The notes: generated by a model from the letters alone, not told the origin. Counted from the stretch's first letter, positions 20,671 through 32,672 are shown. The stretch: DNA of 64,000 nucleotides from Datura wrightii (GCA_035772735.1 JASDFA010000018.1:144837501-144901500); one strand, 5' to 3'. Translations and numbers: made by a program.

Positions 20671-22536
20671 GGTACCTCAAGTACAATTCGTAATTTTGAT
20701 TTTTCTTTTACTTTTCTTATTTTCATTTTGTTTGTGTTTTTTGTGGAAAGTTAAGCACAGATGGCGGGAAGTCTGAGTACCGAGATGGTGGAAGCTAAAG
20801 AGCATGGAAGAGAAGAAGTGTGGGGTCGAACACCCACCTCTAAAAACTTGAAAGGAAAGCATGCTTTTAGCTTGGCATAGAGGCTCAGGGAGTATTTCCC
20901 ATCCTTTAAATGTTAATTTGATGCTATGAGGACATAGCATGATTTAAGTGTGGGGTGAGGGAAATTTCAAGAAAATTTCAAAAAAAATTTTTGTGCTTAA
21001 CGATTTTTGGTGAATGTAATGCTTGTGAGAAGAATTGTGAAAATTGTTTTATGAGTCAAGCATGACTTCATCACCCGTTGGTTTTTCTTTTTGATTCTTT
21101 TCCGACGGGGGGTATTTGAACCGAAGAATAAAATTTTTCTTTTTCTTTCCTTTGTCTGTATATAATGTTTTAGTCATAGTTAGGGACTGTTTCCAACAAT
21201 GGATGGATGACGATCGTCTTGAGGAAAAATTAGTCGATAGGTTTTGAGTTTTTGAAACCATAACTAATTGGTGCTTGATGTTCTTGTTATGTGCTATACG
21301 TGATTGTAAGAGGCAAGTATGTTCAGTGTGAAGCATGCAGGTGTATAACTTTGTGTGAGACACTTAGGCTCTTGAATTTGACTCAATATGATTGAAGCTT
21401 AATTCTGAATTCTTGTGATTAGCTGAATAAGAGTCTGATGAATGTGTCTTGAATTGAGCATGTGCCATGAGTGTAAGGTTTTTGAGTATTCTGTGCTATT
21501 GTGAATTGTCTAGAACTTTCCTGATGTGTTTATAAAACAAAATGAAGGATGTGAAGTGTAGGAGATGATCTAGGCATTTCTTTGAAGGAACCTAAATGTT
21601 ATCCCTCATTTTTCCTACCTTGAATAATTAATCCTAGTTAGCCCCATTGAGCCTTGAGCCTATTCTCTGATAGCTGCAACATAAGCTTAATCCTTTTTAT
21701 TTCATTAGCCTTGAATTTGATCCAAAACTCCTAAGCGCTTAAGTGAATAATCTGAAAGAGTAAAGGAGTGAGAAAAAAAAGAAAAAGAAGGAAAAATGGA
21801 AGTTGTGAAAGTTGAGAAAGGTCAAGGGTGCACTTGTTTGAATATGGTTGAGTATTAGTAGGGAGTAAGAAAATAAATTAATGAAAAGTTATTTATAGAA
21901 CTCCTTACTAATAAGCCAAAAGTGCCTAAAGAAACGGGGAACAAAAGAGGAAAAAGAAAGATGAAAGGAGAAAAAGGTGAAGTAAGGGAAGGGAAGTTAG
22001 TGATGAGGGCGTGATATATTAAAAGCGCTTAGGGAAGATAGTCACTATTACTGTCCATAATAGTACCTACCCGTCCCTTTGCTACATTATAACCTAAGAA
22101 GTCCTACTTGATCTTACATTCATACATCATCAAATTAGTGGAATAAAACACTAAGGGCAAGCTTATGGGTCATTACATGATGCATGTGAATTCTTTGTGA
22201 GAGTGAGCGTAATTCTATTCATGTACCCACACATGTTGTGATTTAAAAAGTTTTTGCGTGTGAAAATGGGTAACTCTCATTCCGTGAGGGCACATGTTGA
22301 ATGAAGGATATAATTCATGTGGGATTTCTTAATCAGTTGATTTGCATGAGTTTGCTAAGATTGAGAGTGGATTCTTGAGGTTAAGAAGTCTTAACATAGT
22401 TGTACTTTATTTTGATGATCAAATCATGCATGCTCTATTTTTTAGCTTGTTATCTTATGTAATCATTGTAGCAGTAGCTTGAATATTGTGCTAAATGAGT
22501 TATGGGTGAGTCTTCATATGTATGAGATGTAATAGG
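20671..22536 (+). other. Element E 3' noncoding region
   Basis: About 1.9 kb with no homologous ORF. It includes a T-rich stretch (20697-20745), AAGTGTGGGG motifs (20818 and 20948), and blocks shared with the 3' regions of A and B: GATGGATGACGATCGTCTT (about 21200), TTGAGCATGTGC (21456), TTGATCCAAAACTC (21718), AAAAGCGCTTA (22022), and GACATGATGCATGTGAATTC-like sequence (22175). The order is the same in all three. Confidence 0.75.
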
Positions 22537-22574
22537 TTGTTCGAGGACGAAGAAGACTTTAAGTGTGGGGTAGG
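22537..22574 (+). promoter_or_regulatory. Pre-PPT hairpin and polypurine tract of E
   Basis: TTGTTCG-AGGA-CGAAGAA (one mismatch) followed by AAGTGTGGGGTAGG, ending at the LTR. The PPT primes plus-strand DNA synthesis. The tract is short and interrupted by T, as in B and A. Confidence 0.6.
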
Positions 22575-24161
22575 TGATCGAGGAAAAATAGCATGCCCAA
22601 GTGATGCTTTATACCTTAATTTAGTCTTGTTTATCTAAGTTATTTTATACATTTTCATGTGATTCTATATAAATGTGAATATATGTGCTAACCAACATGA
22701 TTAGTCCTTGTTTTGTAGGTCTAAGGATTTTGAGGAACTAATTCATAAGTTGGTGAAGTAGAGGAATGGAGTTGGGGGCAAAGTGCGAAAGTCGGCAAAG
22801 AAGCATGCCTTGGCAAGTCTGGCCGCGCCAGGCAGCATGCCACGCTATGCGTGTGCCGCGCCCAGCGCCGTGCCACGCCTATGTCAGGTGCACGAGAGAA
22901 GGTAGCATGCAGGCAGGCGAGCTGCGTGCCAGCGTCGTGCCACGCCAAGCCAGCTGCGCGCCAGCAGCATGCCATCGCGCCACATGAGCAGCGTGCCACG
23001 ATGGGCATCGCGGCAAGGGGCTGCCTAGAGTCGATATTTGTTGATTTCCAGTGTGCCTCTGCGTTACCTCCGTATCACGAAGGCAGTGCTCCGCAATACA
23101 CTTTGTGACACGGAGCCATTCCACGACAAGCTAAATTATGCACGTTTCTCATTTATTATAAATAGGTCCCTTAGCTCCTAATTCCATTTTGTCACGATTT
23201 TATTCTGCAAAACTCCTAGGAGTGAAGGGAGAAGTGGGAGAACTCATCTAGGGTTTGTCAAATTCCCTTCTCATCTACCAAATTCATGTAAGTATGTTAG
23301 TTTAGTAGTAGTTAGTTGTAGTTTTACGAACATGAATGGAAAGAACCCTTCCTCTAGGGTTGAAGCCATGAATTATGATTGTGATTTTATGAAATTGTTT
23401 TGGAATTAAGTTATTGATTGTTGTTTTCATCTTGCATTCTGGATTGTTGGTTGTTTTTATGATTGATCACCATGAAAACATATACGTTAGCTTGGGCAAT
23501 TGCTTGAGAAAGAATTACCTAGGTCAGGACATGTGAATGTAAGGAGCATGTTTGTATCTCACGATATAATTTCGTGTTAGGATAGAAATATACCTAACAC
23601 CTTGCTTGGTTGATAAACGGGGGTTATTAAAGACCAACTTAGGATTATCACATCAGCACTCGAAGAAGTAGTTGTGAGGCTAAGTTGAGTTAAATGGTTA
23701 GACGCACGAAAGTCCCTAATCGTTTTCCTGTAAACCACAATATAATTAATTGCCCGCGAACTAGAAATTAGCATCCTCGCTCAGAATGATGCAGTGAGGC
23801 TAGTTTGCCGTGTTTAAAGGCTCAAAAGACCATGAACATGCAATTCTAATTATGTGAAATAATAATCGATAGTTTTATGCTTAACCCATTGCAAATCGTA
23901 GCATCGCCTGATTATCTGGTTTTAACTCTATGTTGCTCCTAGAGTAAATTCAGGATATTTCATTGACCAAAACGAGACTTAATTAAAGCTCCCTCGAAAA
24001 CATCTATAACCAACACTTGCGAAAGTTAAGATCACACTTGAATTGGATAGTTAGAGGAATGGGTCCAGTCCCTGTGGGTTCGACATTCCGGTTCTTAAAA
24101 AGAGCCACTATATTACTTGCACGACCCGTACACTTGCGGACGCGCAAATAAGGGCATGTCA
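22575..24161 (+). repeat. 3' LTR of element E
   Basis: 1587 bases, TGATCGAGG...GCATGTCA. The order is that of G and LTR1-4: start segment with GCATGCCCAAGTGATGC, an intron-like TTTTGTAGG, a GC-rich block rich in GCCACGC/GCATGCC words (22795-23010) and a CCTCCGTATCACGAAGG word (23067), TATAAATA (23157-23164), leader, and a U5 with GGTCCAGTCCCTGTGGGTTC. Confidence 0.88.
23157..23164 (+). promoter_or_regulatory. TATA box of E 3' LTR
   Basis: TATAAATA downstream of the GC-rich block, about 580 bases from the LTR start. Confidence 0.65.
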
Positions 24162-24396
24162 GGCGCGCCATGCCAGCCATATCCCCAAGCTGACTTTCGT
24201 AAACTCTTCTTCTTCACACCTTAAATAATTTTTGGGTCCTTTTTTCATGGTTTCCTGCTCAAAACATATAGCAACATTCATTTGGTCACAAGACACTTGA
24301 AAACATGAATTCATACATTTCATAAGAATTATGAACTCAAAACAAGGAAAAATATGGGTAAAAAGATGAAAAATGGGCATAAGAATATTCCCAACA
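24162..24396 (-). repeat. 5' LTR of element C, upstream end
   Basis: Resumes after E's target duplication with GCCATGCCAGCC, the same word class as in 17915-18236. It ends at plus-strand GGGCATAAGAATATTCCCAACA, so on the minus strand the LTR starts TGTTGGGAATATTC with the terminal inverted repeat typical of the group. Confidence 0.78.
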
Positions 24397-26418
24397 TCTG
24401 AGTCGTTGAAGGGATTCCAGAAAGGTAAGAATCCCTCCAGTGACAATGGTTGTAAACAATTACCCATTGTTTTAGATGATGGGTCGCTCTATCTGTCCAT
24501 TGTGGAATATCCAAAAACTAATCAAAACCTTTTCCAATGACAACGAGTAGAACTAATAACTCCTTGTTTTATCTAACGAGTCATTATTCCCATACACTAT
24601 TCAATTCCAGTAACTGGGATTTTCAGACCCAGGACCAATGATTGGTCCCAATGAGTCATGATAACAACCAACGACTCATTGTGTGACCCATTAGATCCTG
24701 ACGGGCAACTTTTCAGACCTTCTTCCTGGGCCATTGCTCTAACTTCCTGCCATTTTAACTCCTAAACGATGTCCTTTGTGGTGCGGTTAGAGGGGAATAG
24801 AGGAAGTTACTCGATGTTCTCCTCTCATTTCTCTACGAAGCTGTCAATACCAGAACATAGAAGTTCACAAATGCTCCCCGTCAAGAACTAGGGTTCTTCC
24901 AGCAACCTCAGAAATTCGAGATAATTCTTCGGGATTCTCCTTCAAGTATATGGGACTTCAACAATGGTTTCCATTCCCCCCTTGTATCCTAAAATATTTC
25001 CAGAAAAATTATATAAATTCCATCCCTATAGAAGATTAGAAGCTAGGGTTTTCCAGTTAATTTAAGATTTCCTTAATCTTGATAATTCTTTATGTTTGTA
25101 TTTCTATTACTACCTGAACTTCATGTTTCTGTTTTATTTATAAAGTTTTCTTTCGTATCCCTGATTCTTTAGTATGATTTTTGAATTAAACTTGCATGAT
25201 TTAGAACTCAGATATAAATATTGTATTATCATGATATTTTCATTTGAATTATGAATTCTAGCACACAAGCTTAAATGGAAAGTCAATGCTTTTAGCATGT
25301 TCAGTACTATATTTTCAGTATTCAGTATATTCAGTAGTATCAATTTATCAGTATGTTCATCATTCTTTATATTGTCACGACACTTTTAGGTAAAGCAGCT
25401 CTTACAAGTCATAGAACAAAGTTTCTTTCATGTCCTTAGACTCTCAGACCAGTTCCATATAAGTAGTTCTGACTTAGTCTTAGGACATCAGTTTCGAGCT
25501 ATCAACACAGTTAGATATAATTAGGTTTCCAGTGGGAGTAGTACTTAGCACCGACTGGGCCGGGGTTCAGCAGACCAGGTTCCCAGAACTACGTGCCGTT
25601 GCAGGTTATTAGCCTCCCCTGATAGTGATCACATAGCTCAACCACTATTCCCTAGCAAGGTATTGTGGGCTCTTTTTGATGAGGTGTATACATCGAACTC
25701 CACGTCTAGCCCACATAGTTATATGTCGGTTATAGGCTCTCCCATAATCTAGTATAGTCAGGGTTCTCAATCCAGTCCAAACTATTATATTTTAGGCTAT
25801 GCTCGTGACACTAATTTATTTTATCAGTTCTTACGATATTTCCACATATGTTACACTATTTTGTAGCATTTTTGACTTCAAACAGAGTCGTTTCATCTTA
25901 TTTCAATTCAGCTTGCTAGTCTTCAGTATATGTATATTTTAATTACATCTCACATACTCAGTACATTCAAAGTACTGATCACATATTTCTATGTGCGATA
26001 TCATTTTATGATATAGGCTCAGGTACCCAGCCTCAGCACTGCAGCTAGTTTCTCTCGATGATTGTCCAGCAGCTTTCAGTGGTGAGTCCTCATCTATCGA
26101 GGGCTAGAGTTTCCATTTTTAGTTTGTTATTTTTAGTTCAGTTTCAGACATTAGATTTAGCTGGGGGTATTTCCTAGAAACTCATTAGTTCTTTTAGAAG
26201 GCTTTCAAACAGTATATGTTAGATTCAGCTTGAGTTCCAGTATTTGCACAGATCTTTGTTATTATCTAGTATTTGGTTATATCTTTAGATAGCTTCCACT
26301 TAAAATTATTTCCAACAGATCTGTTTTAACAGAATTATGTTTTACCATAGGTTTTCTTGGGGTCACTTGTGTTCCTAAAAACCGTGTTGCGTCCAGGGTG
26401 TAAACTTGAGTCGTGAAA
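24397..26418 (+). repeat. L: LTR of the F/J family, truncated on the left by C
   Basis: Plus-orientation counterpart of J and F. Shared landmarks are ACGACTCAT/ATGAGTCAT words (24590-24690), the segment GGTGAGTCCTCAT (26081) that is the reverse complement of J's and F's ATGAGGACTCACC, ATATAGGCTCAGG (26019), and an end GAGTCGTGAAA matching GGGTCGTGACA. The first part of this LTR should be left of C, outside the window. No internal sequence follows; I's LTR resumes at once, so L is a solo LTR or an LTR end. Confidence 0.7.
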
Positions 26419-28540
26419 TTTTACTGCAGTGAGACTGCCATAGTGGTTGGAGTTTTGTCATAGCCATGGTGGAGAAGTAGCGCAAGTCCATTATAGCAAT
26501 GACTCGGTCACCAAAGCGGACCCGCTGTAGCAAGAAAAGTGACCACTGCAGAAGACGACGCGAGACAAAACATCTATGTAAGTCAGTTTTTAAGATTTTT
26601 CACCTCATTATTCTAAGCCATGAAGTTTGAGATCTCAAGTGCAATTTTTCAAGGGAACGAGTGGTTTTCCCTTCCAAGGTAAAATTTCTTTGTCCGTCCT
26701 TCCATCCTTCAATCTTGTATCACCGTAGAATCTATTGGTGTTATTTAATGGTGATTCAAAAGCTAAAGATCCTAGAACTATAAAAGTTAGGGTAATTAGA
26801 GTGGGTGTTGATGTTATAGATTCCTCGGCTTAAAAGTGAGTAATTAAAACTTCTTAGGGTGAATATGAATGTTTTAGTTCATCATATGATATTTTGAGAC
26901 CTATAATTCAATAAAGTTGGGACATTTAGCATTAAAAACTACTTTATATTAATGGGGTTTGAAGAAGTAGAAATTCCATGAACTAGGTTGAAATGATCAT
27001 AGTAGGATTACATTATGAACCGTGATAGCGGGTAGAATTACATGAGGTTTGAATGCCCAAGCCCTTGATTGAAGAAGTGGATGATTGAATGCGATTTATT
27101 TGCTTGTTTATATACTTTGAACGTTATGAAGAATTGAGGAAAGGCAAGGCCCCTGCAAAGTATCTTGATATTCAAGTTCTCTAATTGAGGTAGGTTATGA
27201 TTATACATAGAGTTAAAATTTATTTAGTGCCTTGTATGTACTATGATTTATTAGCATGATTGGTTGGTCTTTGGACATTGATTGTGATAGATATTATGGT
27301 GACTTAACAATGTTAATAGAATAAATGTTGAAATTATCTAAGTTTGTGAATGTCTTTCATGATTTGGTGTGCATTTGTGATAATCAATGTATACCTGTAT
27401 TGTTGTTTTTTGTGGTGAGTGACTGATAGCATGTTGAAATATATTGACGATTTTTAGGTGATACACCATTATCCTTATATGAGAGGCTCGTGTCCGAGGG
27501 GGGATTTCAGACTAGAAATTTTGTGTGGTTTATAAAGGAATACACCATTCCTCTGAGATGAGTGGCTCGTGCCCGAGGTGAGCTTCTGGGTGAGCAATTA
27601 TGATATAAGTAGCTCGAGGCAGAGGGGAACATCCAAAAAAGTACTTGAGTGGGAGCGGGTACCACGATGGTATGGAACATGAATTTCTAGACTTCCCTAC
27701 AGGTAATGACTAGTAGGGCCAACATAAGACCCTCTGGCATGTGTGTACAAAATGTGTGACAAATATCTCATTAGGTTGGAGAGTGATAGTGATGATATAT
27801 ATATACACACATGCGCGTGCACACACACATATATATGACTGTATTTTTTGTGGTCATTATTTCAATGACTCGATGTGATTTGCTTATAATTGCAACATAT
27901 ATGATGCTTTTGTTTTATGATTTTGAGGATTATCTATATTCTATGTTGATTGACATTTATAGGCCTGAAGTTGATGTAACTACTTGCTATTATTAACTAC
28001 CTGACTTAAAGAGTTGATAATTTTGTGTCCTTATAATTATGAACTTTCTTTCTTGTTTGATTTATAGTATGTACCTGTTATTAATCAGAGTCAACTCAGG
28101 ATGTCGACCTGTACATCGTGTTTGTACTGATGCTACTCCTACACTTCTTTTTTTACTGAGTGTAAATTGTGATCTAGGGAGTTCTTCGATGCCTCATATT
28201 TAGAGCTACTGCCAATTGATCTGAGGGTGAGCTGACATCTTCCAGGCTTTTGCAGATCTTCTTGATGATGTCTATTCAGTTAGACACCAACGATAAAGTT
28301 TTATTTATTTATTTTTAGACATTTTTTCTAGATTCTTGTACAAGGATTTTCAAATTTTGGGGTTGTAATAGATAGTCTTCCCTTACTGCTGATTATTTAT
28401 TTTAAAGACTTCCACTAATTATCTCATGAGTATTTTATTCTTATTTAAATAAATGCATAAGTGTTGGATTAGTTGGGAACGATGGTTTGCCCATAAGGGG
28501 GTTAGTATGGGTGCCAATCACGACTACTTGGGTCATGACA
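26419..28540 (+). repeat. 5' LTR of I, missing its first part
   Basis: Aligns with the 3' LTR from 33014 on (TTTTACTGCAGTGAGACTGCC versus TTTTGCTGCAACGAGACTACC). It ends GGGTCATGACA before the primer site. An alternating purine-pyrimidine stretch (27797-27836) corresponds to the (TA)n tract of the 3' copy. About 340 bases of U3 are absent and should lie left of L. Confidence 0.82.
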
Positions 28541-28543
28541 AAA

Positions 28544-28555
28544 TTGGTATCAAAG
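28544..28555 (+). promoter_or_regulatory. Primer binding site of I, tRNA-iMet type
   Basis: TTGGTATCAAAG, one base from the standard TTGGTATCAGAG, 3 bases after the LTR end. Confidence 0.75.
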
Positions 28556-29130
28556 TTTTAGGTTCATCAATCACATTTTACAAGGACATGTATAGCAGAG
28601 TCCTACGGAATGGTACGGTGCGGAGACGTCTATATGACTTTAAAGAATGCAATCAAGGAGGAGGGGCATATCAAGGATGGCTATGCAAAGCAAATAAAGA
28701 AGAAGACTCATAAGGGAGGCAATGACAGTGGCTCTTTTTCTACGGACTCAATTCCTCTGGGGGTACTCTGGGTAGCCCATTCAGTTAATGATGCGAGTTT
28801 TAATTGGGGGCCCACCAAAGGCCAGTCAGCATACTTCGAGTCATATGGGGAGTGCACAACCTGCTCGTTCAAATTTTTGGATTCATCCTATATCTTCAAT
28901 TCCAACAAAAATGCTTATCATAGACAAGGTCTTCATAAGTGTGGTGAGCATTGTCACATTCGGAGGTGGTGTCCCAGGTTAATGTAGAGTGGTCATCTTG
29001 TTCCGCAACAGACTCCCCCAGCTCTAGCGCCTATAGGTACGGGAGGTAGTGCATTTAGCAGGGATCGTCCTTAGCTTGGGCAGGGTGGCTACCCAGCATA
29101 TAGAGGTGGGGCCAAGCCCAATCGCAGGGG
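28556..29130 (+). pseudogene. gag: Element I gag remnant with zinc knuckle
   Basis: Most of gag is deleted or unreadable; only about 570 bases separate the primer site from the protease. The best-supported part is HKCGEHCHIRRWCPRL (28930-28980), a zinc knuckle of the CX2CX4HX4C class with the first Cys lost. It is followed by a Gly/Arg-rich stretch (GGYPAYRGGAKPNRRG) typical after Tekay-type knuckles. The frames 28453-28987 before it have no recognisable capsid domain. Confidence 0.55.
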
Positions 29131-29149
29131 TATTCAGTCTGGCAGAAGC

Positions 29150-29660
29150 AATATATAGCCCAATAGAGGTGTGTCATAGATTGGGACAAGCATATTTCTA
29201 TGCTTTTTCAAACAGACCTAAGGGAGAGGCTTCATACGCAGTTATCACAGGTACCATTCTTGTTTGTGACTAGATGGCTACGGTATTTTTTGATCCTAGT
29301 TCTACTTTCTCATATGTGTATACTTATTTTGTTGTGGGTCTAAACATGGTATATGATTTTCTTAACACTCTAAATCATGTTTCTACACCTGTTGGTGATT
29401 CTGTGATTGTTGATAGAGTATATCGGTCATGTTTGGTAACATTCATGGGATATAAGATCTAGGTTAGACATAGTTGATTTTGACTTTATTTTGGGAATGA
29501 GTTAGTTGTCTCCTTATCATGTGATTCTATACTCTCATGCAAAGATGGTTATATAGTGATGCCCCGTATGTCTAGACTCAAATGGAAAGTTGAGTCTAGC
29601 CTTACTCCTAGAAAGATAATATCCTACATTCGTGCTTAGAAGTTAGTAGAAAGAGGGTGT
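29150..29660 (+). pseudogene. Element I protease
   Basis: Aspartic protease. Active site VFFDPSSTFSYV (about 29283-29318), where the usual motif is FDPGST; the Gly next to the catalytic Asp is Ser. It is followed by STPVGDSVIVDRVYRSC, the standard second strand. The preceding AYFYAFSNRPKGEAS with ITGTI is the usual lead-in. A stop just before MATVFF and more after 29462 break the frame. Confidence 0.8.
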
Positions 29661-29729
29661 TTGGCGTTTTGTCCCACATTTAAAATAATAGTTCAAATGT
29701 CCTATCAATTGATTCAGTCCCAATTGTAT

Positions 29730-30616
29730 GTGAATTGATAGAGGTGTTTCCAGTGGATTCACCTGGTATACCACCAAACCGCAATATTGATTTTTGCATT
29801 AACTTAGAGGTAGGAACTCATCCCATTTCTATTCCTCCATATCGATTGGCACTGGCTGAGTTGAGAAAGTTAAAAGTACATATGTAGGGCTTTCTTAGTA
29901 AGGGGATTATTCTTCCAAGTGTCTCCCCATAGGGAGCCTCGATGTTGTTTGTTCAGAAGAAGGATGGGAGTATATGGGTGTGCATTAACTACCATCAGTT
30001 GAACCAGGTCACCATTTGAAATAAGTATTATCTTTCCCGAATAGATGACCCATTTGATCAGTTTTAGGTTGCTTCTGTGTTTTCTAAAATCAATTTGAGT
30101 TCGGGTTATCTCTAGTTAAAGATCTGTGTGGAGGACATTCTGAAAAGGGCTTTTTAGAATAGGTATGGGCACTATGAGATTTTTGTTATGTCATTTGGAC
30201 TTTCTAATGCTCCATCTTCTTTTATGAGTCTAACTAATGGAATAGTTAAGACATACTTGGATTCATTTATAATTGTCTTTATTGATGACATATTGTGTAT
30301 TCGAAGAGTAAAGAGGAGCATGAGAACCACTAGAGGTGTTTTGGGTTTATTAAAGGAAAAGAAACTGTATGCGAAATTTTCTAAGTGCGAGTTTTGGCTA
30401 ATGTCTATATCCTTTTTGGGACATATGGTCTCAAATGAAGGAATAATGGTTGACTTACAGAAGGTAGAGGCAGTTAGGAATTGGGCTAGGCCCACACCAG
30501 TGACCAAAATTCATAGCTTTGTAGGGTTGGCTAGCTACTACCGTCCATTTATGAAGAATCTTGCTTTCATTTCTTCTCAATTGACTCAGCTAACTCAAAA
30601 GGATGTACCATTTTAG
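29730..30616 (+). pseudogene. pol: Element I reverse transcriptase
   Basis: Tekay-type RT. The linker ends VFPVDSPGIPPNRNIDFCI with PISIPPYRLA. Fingers and palm show ASMLFVQKKDGSIWVCINY, SSGYL, RYGHYEIFVMSFGLSNAPSSF, and the catalytic box FIIVFIDDILCI (IDD). Then KFSKCEFWLMSISFLGHMVSNEG, WARPTPVTKIHSFVGLASYY and YRPFMKN. Positions 30188-30616 are open (142 codons). Earlier parts carry at least six stops, including one in place of the usual Gln after SP. Confidence 0.88.
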
Positions 30617-31060
30617 TCATCTAATGAATATGAGGAGAGCTTCAAAAAACTCAAGACCTTGTTGACTATAGCCCCTATTCTAGGGTTGCCTATGGAGGGT
30701 AATAATTTTTGTATTTTATTGTGATGCCTCACGATATGGTTTTAGTGTTGTTTTGATGCAGATAAGTAGGTTATTGTGTATTCTTCAATGAAGCTAAAAA
30801 TACATGAGATGAACTACCCTACATATGACTTATCATTGGCGGCAGTGGTATTTGCTTTAAAAATTAGGAGACATTATCTTATGGTGTCTATTGTGAGGTG
30901 TTCACTGACCACTGTAGCTTGCAACATCTGTTTACACAAAGGGACCTTAACTTGAGGTAATGAAGATGGATAGAGCTGCTCAAATATTATGATTCCACAA
31001 CCTTATATAATCCAGGTAAAGTTAATATAGTGCAAATGCATTGAGCAGGAAGTCCAAGAG
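30617..31060 (+). pseudogene. pol: Element I RNase H
   Basis: Continues after a stop. Visible are EYEESFKKLKTLLTIAPIL, YCDASRYGFSVVLMQ (with a frameshift), VYSSMKLKIHEMNYPTYDLSL, AAVVFALKI with a stop, FTDHCSLQHLFTQRDLNLR and ELLKYYDSTTLYNPGKVNIV. The catalytic carboxylate boxes CDAS and TDH remain, but the domain lies in pieces. Confidence 0.8.
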
Positions 31061-31960
31061 TATGGGTAGCTTGGCTTGTTTAGAGGCTACCCAATGTTCG
31101 CTAACAAGAGAAGTTCAGACGTTGGTTAATAGTTTCATGAGGCTTGTAGTGTATGAGTCGGGTAGTGTGTTATCTAGTGTATGGGTAAGGTATTCGTTCC
31201 TGGATGAGATTAAGGCCAGACAGTTCAAAGACAGCAGACTGAGCAAGATTCATGATAAATTTATTCAGGGAAAGGCCAAGGAGGAAGGGATCAATGGTGA
31301 AGGTGTCTTGATGATTAAGAGGCGTGTATGTGTTCCCCGTATTAATTACCTAACTAAGATCATCCTGTCAGAGGCTCACAGTTCGAGGTATTTTATACAA
31401 CTTGGTGCTACCAAGATGTATTGTGATTTGAGACAACACTATTGGTGGGGCAGAATGAAATGTGATATTGTGGAGTATGTTGCCCAACATTTAAATTGTT
31501 AGCAAGTGAAGTATGAGCACTAGAGACTTGGGGGAGTACTTCAGAGGATGCCCATTCCTAAATGGAAGAGGGAGAGAATAGCCATGGATTTCGTGATTGG
31601 TCTTCCAAAGACCTTGAAGAAATTTGACTCAATTTGGTTCATCATTGATAGGCTGACTAAGTCGACCCAATTTGTGCCAATTCATATTACCTATAACGCA
31701 TAAAAGTTAGCCAAGTTGCACATTCGAAAAGCGATTCGGTTTTGTGGGGTTTCAGTTTTGATTATCATATATAGAGGTATTCAGTTTACTTATAACTTTC
31801 GGAGAACCTCGAAAGCCGAGCTGGTAGTAGGATGGATTTGAGTACCGCATTTCACCCTCGACCGACGGTAGTTTGAGCAAACTATTTTGGTATTGAAGGA
31901 TATGCTCTGAGCTTGCTGATTGATTTCTGTGGTCAATGGGACCATTTTTTTTACCTTTAA
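31061..31960 (+). pseudogene. pol: Element I integrase
   Basis: The zinc-binding domain is open at 31041-31502: CVPRINYLTKIILSEAHSS, LGATKMYCDLRQHYWWGRMK, then a final C where CxxCQ is expected. The core follows with IPKWKRERIAMDFVIGLPK (first catalytic Asp in MDF) and FDSIWFIIDRLTKSTQFVP. The second catalytic Asp box, normally SDRG, reads YRG (Asp to Tyr). The core then decays. Confidence 0.82.
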
Positions 31961-32640
31961 CTAAGTTTGCTTACAATAATAGCTATCATTCAAGTATCGA
32001 CATGGCTCTGTTGGAAGCCTTGTAAGGGAGGAGATTAGGTCCCTTATTGATTGATTTAATGCTTTTGAGGTAAGGCCATGGGGGATTGATCTTCTGAAAG
32101 AGTCATTGGAGAAGGCTAAAAAGATAGCTCTTAGCAGCTCAAAGTAAACAACATGCTACTAGAAAGGTTCAAGACATGGATTTTATGGTAGGAGAGTAAA
32201 TTTTTCTCATAGTTTCTCCATGAAGGGTGTGATCCATATTGGAAAGTGGGGCAACATTAGCCCGAGCTATATTGGTCCATTTGAGGTTCTTAAATGTGTG
32301 GGAGAGGTGGCCTATGAATTGGCTTTGCCTCCAAATTTGTGTGGGTTCACCCGATATTTCATGTTTCCATATTGAGGAGATATCACATTGATGAAACCTA
32401 TATTATCCGTTGGAATTAGGTATTGCTTGACGAAAATTTGTCCTATAAAGAGGAAACTGTGGCGGTCTTAGATAGAGACATCCGCAAGCTGAGGTCCAAA
32501 AAGATCATGTCTATGAAGGTCCAATAGAAGAACTGTCCTATAGAGGAAGCCACTTGGGAGACCAAATTAGACCTGCGTAGCAAATATCCTCAACTTTTTA
32601 TTAAGTGGTATTTCCTTTCCCTACTTCCTTCTTTTCCGTT
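31961..32640 (+). pseudogene. pol: Element I integrase C-terminus with chromodomain-like tail
   Basis: Contains KGVIHIGKWGNISPSYIGPFEVL (frameshifted), VHPIFHVS, LRRYHIDETY, then NLSYKEETVAVLDRDIRKL, KIMSMKVQ, stop, KNCPIEEATWETKLDLRSKY and PQLF. Relatives carry this QWxxxPxEEATWE segment as a C-terminal chromodomain (group II type), thought to steer integration to heterochromatin. It places I in the chromoviruses. It ends just before AAGGACGAAT and the 3' LTR. Confidence 0.8.
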
Positions 32641-32672
32641 GAAGGACGAATGGTGGGTAAATTGGTATGTGA

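Larger units (their letters stand above)
18237..24161 (+). mobile_element. Element E: non-autonomous Athila-like (gag-pro only)
   Basis: Plus-strand element flanked by GGCGC duplications (18232-18236, 24162-24166). It contains only the first 58 or so bases of a 5' LTR, then gag lacking its start, zinc knuckle, protease, two-hairpin motif, about 1.9 kb of noncoding DNA, a polypurine tract and a full 3' LTR (22575-24161). There is no primer site, RT, integrase, GC-rich pre-ORF module or 3' ORF. The target is C's LTR. The intact duplication shows that the element inserted as a unit with LTR ends and that deletions of the 5' LTR, leader and gag start followed later or arose during reverse transcription. 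Confidence 0.9.
12711..24396 (-). mobile_element. Element C: Athila-like, without RT or integrase, interrupted by E
   Basis: Minus-strand element. Its 5' LTR is in two parts (16866-18236 and 24162-24396) around element E. A degraded Asp primer site (about 16842-16860), gag, zinc knuckle, protease, two-hairpin motif (14398-14442), GC-rich module, candidate intron and 3' ORF follow, with F cutting the ORF at 12711. RT, RNase H and integrase are absent between protease and the two-hairpin motif, as in A and E. C lies in L, a Tekay-family LTR resuming at 24397. The rest of C is beyond the left edge. Confidence 0.82.

Noticed and set aside
22766..23124. Ala/Cys/His-rich frames in E's 3' LTR.
   Set aside because: They are translations of GCATGCC/GCCACGC repeats on both strands and are absent from sister LTRs.
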